A stretch of DNA of 64,000 nt from Polyangiaceae bacterium (GTDB lineage: Bacteria; Myxococcota_A; Polyangia; Polyangiales; Polyangiaceae). Numbering within the stretch: position 1 is the first letter of the stretch; every line of letters begins with the position of its first letter. Location of the stretch: positions 62,001 to 126,000 of the forward strand of contig JADJRH010000002.1 of assembly GCA_016712345.1 (NCBI GenBank), written 5' to 3'. The notes under the pieces are model-generated. The model ran no database searches. It saw only the letters and a list, made by a program, of their open reading frames with translations, and was not told where the DNA came from. Of this stretch, positions 41,903 to 50,677 are shown one piece after another. A program made the translations under genes and the position numbers.

Positions 41903-44299
41903 TTATTTGCCCCAGAGTTTGGCGAAGGCGAGTGTTTGGGCGTTTTCTGGAATGTTGCGTAAGAACGTGTCTCGAAAGCGGCTGTCGGTGATGCGGCCCG
42001 CTCTTTCAAGCAATCGCGTTTTGGACGCTTCCATGAGCGTTTTTGCTTTGGCAATATCTCCCGACTGGGCGGTTGCCGAAGCGTTTACAAAACGTATCCA
42101 AGCCTCTCCCTCTTCAACACCCAACTGCTCTTGCAACAGGGTTAAGGCTTGTTCTGAGAGGTCTACTCCTTCGGCTGTTTGGCCGAGCGTAAGTTTCACA
42201 TTCGCGAGTACCGCCAGCGCATACGCCTTAATTCCGGGGATTGTTGCAGCGGCTTCTACCGCGCTTTGGGCACTTTCAAGCGCTTCATCACTTTTGGCGG
42301 CCGCCGTGTAAATGAGCGCCAAATAAAGGCGTGATACAGCTTCAAACCGCCGATTGCCCTGATCGATAAAACGCGCGAGGGCCTGTTTTTCGGCAGCAAT
42401 CGCTTCATCGGTTTGACCTGTGCGCGCGAGGGCAAGGCCCAGATTGGCCTGCGCACCGGCAGCAAAACTGAGGCGCATCGGCTCGGCGGTGGCAAATGCC
42501 TCCGAAAGAACGCGCTCCGCCGCTTTGTAACCCCCGAGTTGCAACAAGGCATTTCCAATGTTGCTGCGTTGCAGAGAGGCATTTCGAATATCACCCGCGG
42601 CGACAAACTCGTCGACAGCCTCTTTGACGAGATCCAAATACCGCATCGCGTCGCCGTCGAAAATGGCCAGTTCGGCGCGTGCGACTGCCATCCACGCGCG
42701 AACAAACGGTTCGTTTTTGGAGCGCGAATCCATGGACTCTTCAACAGACTGAAGGATTCGGCGCGCTCGCTCCACCGAGCCGGTACGTGCCAATTGAACG
42801 AGAAGCCGACATGCGGCCACCGTGCGGGCCGGGTGTTCGGGCTGCGGCGAATCGAGCAACAGGGGGGCGAGAGGTGCCAATCGATCGCCGTTTCCGCGGT
42901 GACCGGCCGCCATTGCCACGTGTCCAAGCGCCGCAAACCAGCCTGTTGTGCCCGGCTCAAAACTCTCCATTGCCTGAGCCGCCTGGGACTCTGAATCAAC
43001 GTAATGACCAAGCCAATAGTTGGCGATCGCCTGCGTGAGACGCATTCGACCCACAAAGGCCTTGTCACTCGAATCTTGCAAAAGCGCCGATTCGGCACGT
43101 TCCACGGCGTCTGAAAGGGCATTGATGCGAAGTGCGTCTTCGGCCGCGGCACCGAGTTGCTCCACCGAAAGCGATGAATCGCGCGCTCGCCACTCAATCT
43201 CTGAACTGCCACCCGCGATAGGCGTGGGCGCACCCACCCACGTTGCGCCTCGCGGCCGCCCGATGCGCGTGGGTACACCTCGGAAAGTGCCTTCTTCGTC
43301 GACTTGAAAATCTTCCTGAGCGAGTTCAACAATGTCGGCCAAATCGCCTGGATCCAAGGGCGGAGCGGACACTCGCGCGTCTGTGGGATCTGCGCGCAAT
43401 GCGGCTACGTGTACACTTCGATTTTCAAAACAAGCCCACAAACGATCTCGAAAAGCCTGCATTGTGGGGCGTTTTTCGAGATCTCGCTCCAATCCCAAAC
43501 GAATTGTGTGCAACAGCTCGGCGGAGATCGGCGCTTCACTCGGCCACGGTGGAGGCCCCATGCCTGTTAATATCTGCACCAAAATCGCGTGTTCCGTAGG
43601 CCCGTCGTACGGGCAGCGGCCGGACAGAGCTTCAAACAAAACAGCCGCGAGCCCCCATACGTCGGCGCGCCCGTCGATGGCGCTGTCACCCCGCGCCTGC
43701 TCGGGCGACATATAAGCGGTTGTCCCGAGCAACGTGCCAGTCAGCGTTGCAAATGCCTGTTTGCCGCGTGCGGGCATTTTCGCAACACCAAAGTCGACAA
43801 GTTTGGGTGACAGCTCGCTTGAACTGTTGCGCGCGAGAACAATGTTGTCGGGCTTGATGTCGCGGTGAACGATGCCTCGACGGTGCGCGGCCGCGAGAGC
43901 GTCGGCGATGGGGAGCGCAATCTGCAACGCTTCGTCCGCGCCGATTCGGCCCACGTTGGCGAGCCGCTGGCGCAGGCTTTCACCGCGGAGCAGTTCTTGA
44001 ACAATGAACAACGTGCCGTCGGCTTGAATGCCCATTTCAAGCACGGTGACAACGTTGGGATGATCAATGCTCGCGGTGGCCTGCGCTTCGCGCAGAAAGC
44101 GGCGCGTGATCTCCGCGTGGCGCGAATAGTGGGGGTGCAACAACTTGAGCGCGACTTTGCGACCGATGAGCGCGTCTTCGGCTTCATAAACGCTGCCGAC
44201 CCCACCCTGGGCAATGAGGCGCAGGAGCGTGAATTTGCCGCCCACCACAATTCCGGGAGCCAACGGCTGACCGGACGATTCATCGGCGGAAAGACTCAA
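41903..44299 (-). CDS. Ser/Thr kinase fused to TPR-like domain
   Basis: 798 aa, cytoplasmic by appearance. The kinase covers about residues 20-290: AQGGVGSVY, VALKLL, HRDIKPDNIVL, DFGVAK, SPEQ. A linker leads to about 440 residues of TPR-like helices (AIANYWLGHYVDSESQAAQAM and following) without a transmembrane segment. Kinase-TPR fusions of this size are common in myxobacteria. It may be the first gene of a three-gene minus-strand unit with the cupin-like and glycosyltransferase genes. Confidence 0.93.
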   Translation of the reverse strand: MSLSADESSGQPLAPGIVVGGKFTLLRLIAQGGVGSVYEAEDALIGRKVALKLLHPHYSRHAEITRRFLREAQATASIDHPNVVTVLEMGIQADGTLFIVQELLRGESLRQRLANVGRIGADEALQIALPIADALAAAHRRGIVHRDIKPDNIVLARNSSSELSPKLVDFGVAKMPARGKQAFATLTGTLLGTTAYMSPEQARGDSAIDGRADVWGLAAVLFEALSGRCPYDGPTEHAILVQILTGMGPPPWPSEAPISAELLHTIRLGLERDLEKRPTMQAFRDRLWACFENRSVHVAALRADPTDARVSAPPLDPGDLADIVELAQEDFQVDEEGTFRGVPTRIGRPRGATWVGAPTPIAGGSSEIEWRARDSSLSVEQLGAAAEDALRINALSDAVERAESALLQDSSDKAFVGRMRLTQAIANYWLGHYVDSESQAAQAMESFEPGTTGWFAALGHVAMAAGHRGNGDRLAPLAPLLLDSPQPEHPARTVAACRLLVQLARTGSVERARRILQSVEESMDSRSKNEPFVRAWMAVARAELAIFDGDAMRYLDLVKEAVDEFVAAGDIRNASLQRSNIGNALLQLGGYKAAERVLSEAFATAEPMRLSFAAGAQANLGLALARTGQTDEAIAAEKQALARFIDQGNRRFEAVSRLYLALIYTAAAKSDEALESAQSAVEAAATIPGIKAYALAVLANVKLTLGQTAEGVDLSEQALTLLQEQLGVEEGEAWIRFVNASATAQSGDIAKAKTLMEASKTRLLERAGRITDSRFRDTFLRNIPENAQTLAFAKLWGK

Positions 44300-44312
44300 A
44301 CTCAGCTCCTTT

Positions 44313-44393
44313 AACCCGGATTATTCACGAGGACTCCACGCGAAGGGTCCGATCTCGGCCCTTCGCGCAATCGCCTCATGAATAACCCGGGTT
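44313..44393. repeat. Imperfect inverted repeat with nested hairpin, possible MITE or terminator
   Basis: The outer arms (AACCCGG.TTATTCA.GAGG and its complement) match at 18 of 20 positions, and a nested hairpin GCGAAGGG/CCCTTCGC lies inside. It sits between the divergent kinase gene and aroA. The bare, symmetrical form resembles a very small non-autonomous element or a REP-like sequence; I see no clear target duplication. Confidence 0.7.
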
Positions 44394-44556
44394 CACGAAC
44401 TTTGAAGGTTTTTTTGAGCGCATGTCAACCGTCTCGTGATGAGCCACAGAATGTATTCAAACGATGGTGGGTATCGCTTCGTTTGCCGCAGCGGCGATTC
44501 TTGCACTCTCACATGGCCCCATTGTCGCCGGGCCGACTTTCTGACAAGCGTGCGGC

Positions 44557-45912
44557 GTGCTTTCGCTCGTTGTCGACCCAATGACCGGCCCACTTTCGGG
44601 AAGTGTACCCTTGCCGGCCGACAAGAGTATTACGCACCGCGCGCTGCTTCTGGCGGCAATCGCCGACGGTGAAAGCCGAATCGGTGCGAGCCTCCTCGGA
44701 GCCGACAACCTTTCCACCGCCGGGGCGCTGCGGGCAATGGGTGTACACATTGACGAGCAATCCGGCGCGGTGACCGTTCGTGGCAATGGGCTCTTTGGTT
44801 TGCGAGCGCCCGCGGGGCCTATTGACTGCGGTAACTCGGGCACCACAATGCGCCTTTTGTGCGGCATCCTCGCGGCGCAGCGGTTTTTCGTCACGCTCAC
44901 CGGAGATGCCTCGCTTTCGTCGCGGCCGATGGAACGTGTACTCAAGCCCCTGCGACTTCGGGGCGCCCGCGCCGAGGGCAAGATCGATCCAAAAAGGCCC
45001 GGTGAATGCACCGCGCCGCTCCACATTGGGCCGCTTCCCGAGCCGCATGTTTTGTCGACAATCGAATACGAAATGCCCGTGTCGAGCGCGCAGGTAAAAA
45101 GCGCGTTGCTGCTTTCGGGGCTCTTCTCCGACGGGCCAACCTACGTGCGTGAGCCGCTCCTTTCGCGCGATCATACAGAGCGAATGCTCACCGCACTGGG
45201 TGTACCTTTGCAAACGCTCGGTCCCATGATCGAGCTGGATCCGTCGGTTTGGTCCGGGTCGCTTCCCGCGTTTGATGTACACATCCCCGGCGATCTCTCG
45301 GCGGCCGCGTTTCTTGTGGCGGCGGCGCAAATTGTCCCGCAAAGCCGCGTCGACGTTCGAAACGTGGGCCTCAACCCAACGCGGTCGGGCTTTTTAGATG
45401 TGCTTCGCGACATGGGCGGCGCCTTTGAGGTGGAGGCGCGCGGTGAGCAGTTGGGTGAGCCGATGGGCCTTGTGCGCGCTTCTTCGTCGGCGCTCGTGGG
45501 CGCCCGCATCGGGGGTGAATCGGTGGCGCGCTCCATTGACGAAATGCCTATTTTGGCAGCGCTTGCGGCGTGTGCATCGGGGATAACAACCGTCACCGAC
45601 GCGGCCGAACTGCGCGTCAAAGAAACCGATCGCCTGTCCGCTGTCGTTCAGGTGCTTCGAGCTTTCGGAGTTCGGTGCGATGAAACGCCCGACGGCCTGG
45701 TGATCGAAGGGCGCGCGGGCGAGCCGCTCATCGCCGCCGATGTGCACAGCCGCGGCGACCATCGAATTGCCATGACAGCGGCCATCTTGGGATTGGTCGC
45801 CGACGGGAAAACACGCGTGCAGGATGCTAATTGTATACGAACGAGTTTCCCTAAATTTGTAGGCACCCTGCGCGCTTTAGGCGCCACCATCTCGGTTGAG
45901 GAAACGGCATGA
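44557..45912 (+). CDS. aroA: 3-phosphoshikimate 1-carboxyvinyltransferase (EPSP synthase)
   Basis: 451 aa, the normal AroA length. It condenses shikimate-3-phosphate with phosphoenolpyruvate in the shikimate pathway. Motifs: LPADKSITHRALLLAA (residues about 19-34), CGNSGTTMRLL, LSSRPMERVL, SSAQVKSALLL, IDEMPILAALAA (catalytic Asp), LRVKETDRL and HRIAMTAAI. The GTG at 44557 is used here; an ATG at 44581 is possible. Followed by cmk with a 4-bp overlap, a very common aroA-cmk arrangement. Confidence 0.95.
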   Translation: MLSLVVDPMTGPLSGSVPLPADKSITHRALLLAAIADGESRIGASLLGADNLSTAGALRAMGVHIDEQSGAVTVRGNGLFGLRAPAGPIDCGNSGTTMRLLCGILAAQRFFVTLTGDASLSSRPMERVLKPLRLRGARAEGKIDPKRPGECTAPLHIGPLPEPHVLSTIEYEMPVSSAQVKSALLLSGLFSDGPTYVREPLLSRDHTERMLTALGVPLQTLGPMIELDPSVWSGSLPAFDVHIPGDLSAAAFLVAAAQIVPQSRVDVRNVGLNPTRSGFLDVLRDMGGAFEVEARGEQLGEPMGLVRASSSALVGARIGGESVARSIDEMPILAALAACASGITTVTDAAELRVKETDRLSAVVQVLRAFGVRCDETPDGLVIEGRAGEPLIAADVHSRGDHRIAMTAAILGLVADGKTRVQDANCIRTSFPKFVGTLRALGATISVEETA

Positions 45913-46622
45913 AGCAATCCGCGTACAATGCCCGCCGCGCCCCGCGCGTGGCGATCGACGGTCCGGCCGGTGCCGGCAAGAGCACCGTCGCCAAACGTCT
46001 CGCCGAGCGACTCGGCTTTTTGCACGTTGATACCGGTGCGATCTACCGCACAGTGGCCCTTGCGGCGCATCGCGCTGGGTACGCATGGGACGACGAGCCG
46101 AATGTGGCGCGTGTTGCCGAGGCGCTTGTTGCGGAGCGGCGTATCGCCATGGAAAAGGCCGAAAACGGCAGCGCGATGCGTATTGTTCTCGATGGTCAGG
46201 ACGTGTCGCCGTTTATTCGCACGCCCGAAATGAGCGCCGGTGCGAGCCGCGTTTCGGCGATTGCGGCGGTTCGCAAAGCTCTTTTGGCGCTCCAACGTCA
46301 AGCCGGTGAAAGCGGCGGTTGTGTACTCGAAGGGCGCGACATCGGCACGGTTGTCTTTCCCGATGCCGAGGTGAAGTTGTTTTTAACGGCCACAGTCGCG
46401 GAGCGCGCCAAACGCCGCTTCGATGAGCTTGTTGGCAAAGGTGTACACACAACGCTCGATGCAACGCTCACCGACCTTGTTGCCCGCGACAAAGCCGACA
46501 CTGAGAGGCCCGTTGCTCCTTTAAAACAAGCCGAAGACGCGATCCTCGTCGATTCTACAGATCGCGATGTGGACGCAGTGATCGAAGAGATGGTGCGTGT
46601 GGTGAATGCGCGCGCTCGCTGA
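45909..46622 (+). CDS. cmk: Cytidylate kinase
   Basis: 237 aa. P-loop AIDGPAGAGKSTVAKRLAERLG (about 13-34), LHVDTGAIYRTVAL, ECMK-type LEGRDIGTVVFPDAEVKLFLTA and RRFDEL. It phosphorylates CMP and dCMP. The start overlaps the aroA stop by 4 bp, and its last 17 bp overlap the next gene. Confidence 0.95.
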   Translation: MKQSAYNARRAPRVAIDGPAGAGKSTVAKRLAERLGFLHVDTGAIYRTVALAAHRAGYAWDDEPNVARVAEALVAERRIAMEKAENGSAMRIVLDGQDVSPFIRTPEMSAGASRVSAIAAVRKALLALQRQAGESGGCVLEGRDIGTVVFPDAEVKLFLTATVAERAKRRFDELVGKGVHTTLDATLTDLVARDKADTERPVAPLKQAEDAILVDSTDRDVDAVIEEMVRVVNARAR

Positions 46623-47535
46623 AAGAGCCGTTTTTGCATGTGTACTCGCGGCGTTTGTCGGCGCCTGCGCGAGTGTGCCAACGCCTCAAAAAAAAGGTGA
46701 ACGTCCGCCCCAGCTCTCGAAAGAACTTGCGGCGACTGATCTCCTTCCGGCCGATCTGGATGTGGTTCTTAGGATTGATGTCGCGCGGATCAAAGCCGGG
46801 CTCGGTCCTGCGTTCGCCGAGTCACTTGCTGAGCGAGCGGCCGAACAGTCACGCGACGGCTTTATCGCCGAAGCGATGAGCCGCGCCGACGCTGTGTGGA
46901 TCGGCCTGCGTCTCGCGGATATCGACGCGGGAGATCGTGTACTCATCGCGGAGGGAAAAACGGGCGAGATCCACCTTGAACCGAGTGAATGGGCCGAAGT
47001 GAAAGCCGGCGCCACGATCGAAGATGTACACATTCTCGATCGCAAAGGGACTCTTTCGCGCGCTTCGACAGGTCGCATTGTGGTGGCCAAAGATCGCTTG
47101 ATCGCCTTCGTTTCTCCGGCCGAAGTGGATGCGGTGTCACGCCTTCTCAAAAACGGCGCCGATGAGGGGCACGGCGATCCCGCGGCGACGGGGCTTGTGA
47201 GCATGGATGTGCGAGGCCACCGGCTACCACCCGCGCTTGAAAAAAAATACCCTTCGATCGGGGCTGTGATCGCGGGCATTTCTAAAATTCGAGGGTCGGC
47301 TGCGATGGGCGACTCGGCCGTCAACGTGAACGTTGAAGTGTACGCACGGAGTGAACCCGATGCTGAGCGCGCCGAAAAATTTTTGGTCACGGTGCGCGAT
47401 GCGGCTTTGAATACGCGTTATGCGGACGCCATGAAAACCGTCGCGATCGAGCGCGCGGGCGCAACGATTCATCTCAAAGCCAATGTGCCGGCGTCGTTTG
47501 TCATCGCCGCTTTGAGCGCTTCAGCGGAGCCTTGA
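46606..47535 (+). CDS. Lipoprotein of unknown function
   Basis: 309 aa with a lipoprotein signal peptide (FACVLAAFVGAC, Cys about residue 21). The rest alternates strands and helices (LLPADLDVVLRIDVARIKAGLG, then VWIGLRLADIDAGDRVLIAEGKT). No family is recognised. The ATG at 46606 lies inside cmk, so it is probably the third gene of the aroA-cmk transcript. Confidence 0.82.
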   Translation: MRALAERAVFACVLAAFVGACASVPTPQKKGERPPQLSKELAATDLLPADLDVVLRIDVARIKAGLGPAFAESLAERAAEQSRDGFIAEAMSRADAVWIGLRLADIDAGDRVLIAEGKTGEIHLEPSEWAEVKAGATIEDVHILDRKGTLSRASTGRIVVAKDRLIAFVSPAEVDAVSRLLKNGADEGHGDPAATGLVSMDVRGHRLPPALEKKYPSIGAVIAGISKIRGSAAMGDSAVNVNVEVYARSEPDAERAEKFLVTVRDAALNTRYADAMKTVAIERAGATIHLKANVPASFVIAALSASAEP

Positions 47536-47726
47536 GGCAATCGACGCCAGGCCCGCCCGTGGCCGCGCGCAGCGTGCGAGCACGGACACTTGGGAGGGCA
47601 GGGCGCGCACCGCGCGACCGGGGGAGGGCAGCGATTTTTTTTGAGGCTTGTTCTAAAGGCGATTTGAGGTTTTTTGGGGTCGGCTGAAATTTTGGTCCCC
47701 TCTCGCGCGAATTGGCCGGTCAGGTG
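47536..47726. other. Intergenic region before the sigma factor gene
   Basis: About 190 bp with two GGGAGGGCAG direct repeats and a run of eight T at about 47634-47641 that could be the tail of a terminator, although no clear stem precedes it. The promoter of the sigma operon should be here; I could not identify it. Confidence 0.4.
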
Positions 47727-48329
47727 ATGCTTCTACCGCAAATGACCGCCTCACCCCGTCTCGCAGGCTCGCCGATGCGGCAGAGCGATGCTTTGGCGGA
47801 GGAGACTGCTTCGTTGAGGCTCACCGTTCGCTCGGTGGTTGCTGCTGTTTTGGGCCTTTCACCCAATCATCCCGACGTTGAAGACTGCGCTCAAGATGCA
47901 CTTTCGCGCGCGCTTGAAGGGCGCGATCGATTGCGCGGAGGTGAGCCGCTTCGGCCTTGGGTGATCGGGATCGCGCGGCACGTGGCAATTGACGCCATTC
48001 GCAGCAACAAGCGGGCGCGGGCGCGATCGGTGATTGAAACGGAAAACGATGAAGGTGAAGCCAGCCTCATCGATCGTGTTGCGGATCCGTCGCCCGGACC
48101 CGAAGAACGAGCCGGCACGAACGAAAGGTCCGAACGCTTGTCACAACTTCTCGCGGAGCTGCCGGCCGACCAGCGAACGGCGCTCCTTTTGTTCCACGTC
48201 GACGGTCTGAAATATCAGGCGATCGCCGACAAATTGAAGGTTCCCATGGGAACGGTGGCCACGTGGATTGCGCGGGGTCGCAAGACCATCGCCGATGCGC
48301 TCGGCAACTCGCACGAGGTGGAGTCATGA
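47727..48329 (+). CDS. ECF-type RNA polymerase sigma factor
   Basis: About 200 aa from the ATG at 47727 (ATGs at 47742 and 47775 are alternatives). Region 2 reads VVAAVLGLSPNHPDVEDCAQDALSRAL and GEPLRPWVIGIARHVAIDAIRSNKR. Region 4 reads LLAELPADQRTALLLFHVDGLKYQAIADKLKVPMGTVATWIARGR with the helix-turn-helix. It redirects RNA polymerase to a small regulon. The next gene overlaps it by 4 bp and encodes a likely anti-sigma factor, so activity is probably released by an envelope signal. Confidence 0.93.
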   Translation: MLLPQMTASPRLAGSPMRQSDALAEETASLRLTVRSVVAAVLGLSPNHPDVEDCAQDALSRALEGRDRLRGGEPLRPWVIGIARHVAIDAIRSNKRARARSVIETENDEGEASLIDRVADPSPGPEERAGTNERSERLSQLLAELPADQRTALLLFHVDGLKYQAIADKLKVPMGTVATWIARGRKTIADALGNSHEVES

Positions 48330-48955
48330 CAATCGAAACGCTGGCACACGATGTTGGATGGGATGCCTCGGGGCACCTTTCCGATGTTGCGCTGACAGTT
48401 GTGGCCGACGGCGAAGAAGCGCTGCTCGACGGGGCCATGTCGCAGCATTTGAATACGTGCAGTGCTTGCTCCGCTCGCCTTGGTGAAGTGGCCATGCGTT
48501 CGGCCGATGTGGCGGCTGTTTTTGGCCAGTTGAGCGCCGAAAATGTGGCCAATTTGCGCGCTGAAAACGTTGTGCAGGCGGCTCCTGTTGTTCAGGTGGA
48601 GCGCGATGTGATTGCCCTTCCGGCGGAAGTGGTAAGTCCCGCGGCTTCGTCGAGTCGCAACAAACGAAAAGTGCCTGTTCGCGTGATTGCCATCGCGTTT
48701 GTTGTGGCTTCGCTCGGCGCGCTTCCGTCAATTGTTTCTATCCCGGAGCGTGCGTCGCAGCTTTGGACGGTGGTTCGCAAAGTGCTGCCGTCGCTGATTC
48801 GCATGAGTCCCGGATTGATCGAACGCGCGTGGCACCCGTCGTCGGGCAGGGCCACGTTGCTTGTGTACACCCTCGCGTTTGCGCTCTGCGCCGCGGGGTT
48901 TTTGATCGCAACAAAAGCTTCAAAACGTGCGGCATTTAACGGAGGACGGCAATGA
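48326..48955 (+). CDS. Probable zinc-binding anti-sigma factor
   Basis: 209 aa. HLNTCSACSARLG near residue 40 gives the H-x3-C-x2-C part of the ZAS zinc-binding fold. Two hydrophobic segments (VIAIAFVVASLGALPSIVSI and LLVYTLAFALCAAGFLIAT) place it in the inner membrane. It overlaps both the sigma gene and the downstream gene by 4 bp. Inhibition of the adjacent sigma factor is inferred from these features. Confidence 0.85.
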   Translation: MTIETLAHDVGWDASGHLSDVALTVVADGEEALLDGAMSQHLNTCSACSARLGEVAMRSADVAAVFGQLSAENVANLRAENVVQAAPVVQVERDVIALPAEVVSPAASSSRNKRKVPVRVIAIAFVVASLGALPSIVSIPERASQLWTVVRKVLPSLIRMSPGLIERAWHPSSGRATLLVYTLAFALCAAGFLIATKASKRAAFNGGRQ

Positions 48956-50436
48956 GGTTCCGAGGCGGCGTGGGCAGATTGTTTGTGGGGGCGTTGGCTC
49001 TCAGCGCGGCGATGTCATTTTCGGCGGGGGCCTTCGCCAAAGTGAAACGTTCCGGCACGTGGCCGTCGAATGAAACCAAAGTGTCGCTCGACGTATCGCG
49101 CGTACCTCGCGATCAGGCGATCCAAGCGCTCGCCAAAGCGGCGGGTTGGAGTGTTGTTGTTCACGCTCCGCAGGCGGATCTCGTGGATGTACACGTGAAA
49201 GATCAGCCCGCCGACAAGGTGCTTGAACTTTTGTTGCTCGATGCCGACTACTCGGTGTCGCGCGATGGGACGCTTGTTTCAATTGTGCGTGAATCGGGCG
49301 GTGAGCCTTCAAAACAAGGCAATTCGGGTGCTGCGACCCCGGTTGTGACGGTGCCCACAATTCCGCCGGCGAGCGTGCCTGTTCCGCCCGTGATGCCCAC
49401 TCCTCCCAATGGCGGAGTTGCGCCGAGTGTACCCACGCCGCCCACGCCTCCCGAGCCTCCGGCGGTGCCTTCGGTGGCTGCTGTTCCCGAGGTGCCCGCT
49501 GTGCCTGCCGTTCCGAATGCGCCAAGTGCGGCAGCCAATGCCGATGACGACGGTCCGCCCGCTGAGAATGGGAAAGATCGCGAGTTCTTCGGTGGAAGTG
49601 CCACGATCCCCAAAGATGAAGTGGTCAATGACGTGGCCGTGATGGGTGGCAGTCTCGATGTGTATGGCAAGGTCACAGGTGATATCGCGGTGACCGGCGG
49701 ATCAGTGCGTATTCATCCCGGAGCGCGCGTGTACGGCGATGTTTCGGTGATGGGCGGCGGCGTGAATGTGAGCGACGGCGGCCGAATCGACGGTGATGTC
49801 GATGTGGTTGGCGGGACTGTTACGCGCGGCGATAAAGCGGTGATCGGCGGTGATGTTCACGGTCGAAACGGCAAGAGCAAAAAGAGCGATTCGGACGATG
49901 ATGACAGTTTGGCGGGCCGCGAGAAGGTGCGAGACACCGCTGCTGAAGTGGGTGGGGCCTTTGCGCGTGCGGCGCTTCTTTTCGTGCTCGGAACAGTCCT
50001 CCTGGCGCTCGCGCCGCAACGGATGGATGCCCTCAAAGCCGAACTTGTGGCGCACCCAATGCGTTCATTCGCCAAAGGGATTGTCGGTTTTCTAGCGGCT
50101 TGTGCGCTGTTTTTGGTGCTGTGTGTAACGGTTGTGGGCATTCCGTTTGCGCTGATCGGTGCAACGGTCGCGGTTGTGGCGGTGTTCGGCTCCATGTGCG
50201 CGGTGCTTGAAACGGCGGGTCGCGCGCTTGTGAAACACAAGTCGGACAATCCGTATGTACACCTGGCGGTGGGTACACTTCTGTTTTTGGGCGCCACCGC
50301 GCTTCCTGTGATTGGGCCGCTTGTGGGCTTCACTGTGGCGTTTCTTGCGGTCGGCGTGCTTGTTTCAACGCGGGCCGCGGGGCTTATTCAAAAGAAAAAC
50401 GGCGGCGCGCAGCCTTATCGCTCAGCGCCGGTGTGA
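48952..50436 (+). CDS. Envelope protein with STN-like, bactofilin-like and membrane domains
   Basis: 494 aa: signal peptide (VGALALSAAMSFSAGAFA); an N-terminal secretin/TonB short-type domain (about 40-105: VSLDVSRVPRDQAIQALAKAAGW, LLLLDADYSV); a Pro/Val-rich linker of repeated P-x-P-P units; a right-handed beta stretch with bactofilin-like repeats (DVAVMGGSLDVYGKVTGDIAV, VSVMGGGVNVSDGGRIDGDVDVVGG; about 225-300); and four membrane segments at the C terminus. An exported protein combining these is unusual. It is the likely output of the sigma/anti-sigma pair. Confidence 0.85.
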   Translation: MRFRGGVGRLFVGALALSAAMSFSAGAFAKVKRSGTWPSNETKVSLDVSRVPRDQAIQALAKAAGWSVVVHAPQADLVDVHVKDQPADKVLELLLLDADYSVSRDGTLVSIVRESGGEPSKQGNSGAATPVVTVPTIPPASVPVPPVMPTPPNGGVAPSVPTPPTPPEPPAVPSVAAVPEVPAVPAVPNAPSAAANADDDGPPAENGKDREFFGGSATIPKDEVVNDVAVMGGSLDVYGKVTGDIAVTGGSVRIHPGARVYGDVSVMGGGVNVSDGGRIDGDVDVVGGTVTRGDKAVIGGDVHGRNGKSKKSDSDDDDSLAGREKVRDTAAEVGGAFARAALLFVLGTVLLALAPQRMDALKAELVAHPMRSFAKGIVGFLAACALFLVLCVTVVGIPFALIGATVAVVAVFGSMCAVLETAGRALVKHKSDNPYVHLAVGTLLFLGATALPVIGPLVGFTVAFLAVGVLVSTRAAGLIQKKNGGAQPYRSAPV

Positions 50437-50677
50437 AGGGTGGTTTGAATCGCGGGCCGGGCACCGGAGCTAACCACGGAGGCACGGACGTTTATGGAGA
50501 TCCACGGAGGATCTATATGTAGTGTACACAGCAGCGTCTCGGCGACTTTGGAAGAAGGTCGCCGTCATCCAAGGCGAAAATACAAAAAATCTCTGTGTAC
50601 TCTCTGTGGCCTCCCCAAGCTCCGTGTTTAAATACGACGTGTCAGCAAAGCGTGACGTGTCAGCGAAGTGCGAGGTG
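50437..50677. other. Intergenic region with 18-bp tandem repeat
   Basis: 241 bp between convergent genes. It holds three GTGTCAG repeats with an 18-bp period at 50639-50682, the last running into the 3' end of the acyltransferase gene. Two GTGTAC words lie near 50522 and 50596. No gene or clear terminator is visible. Confidence 0.5.

Noticed and set aside
47600..47645. Rho-independent terminator before the T run
   Set aside because: No stem of useful length directly precedes the T run.
50437..50470. tRNA-like GGTTTGAATC segment
   Set aside because: No acceptor stem, D-arm or anticodon arm can be built around it.
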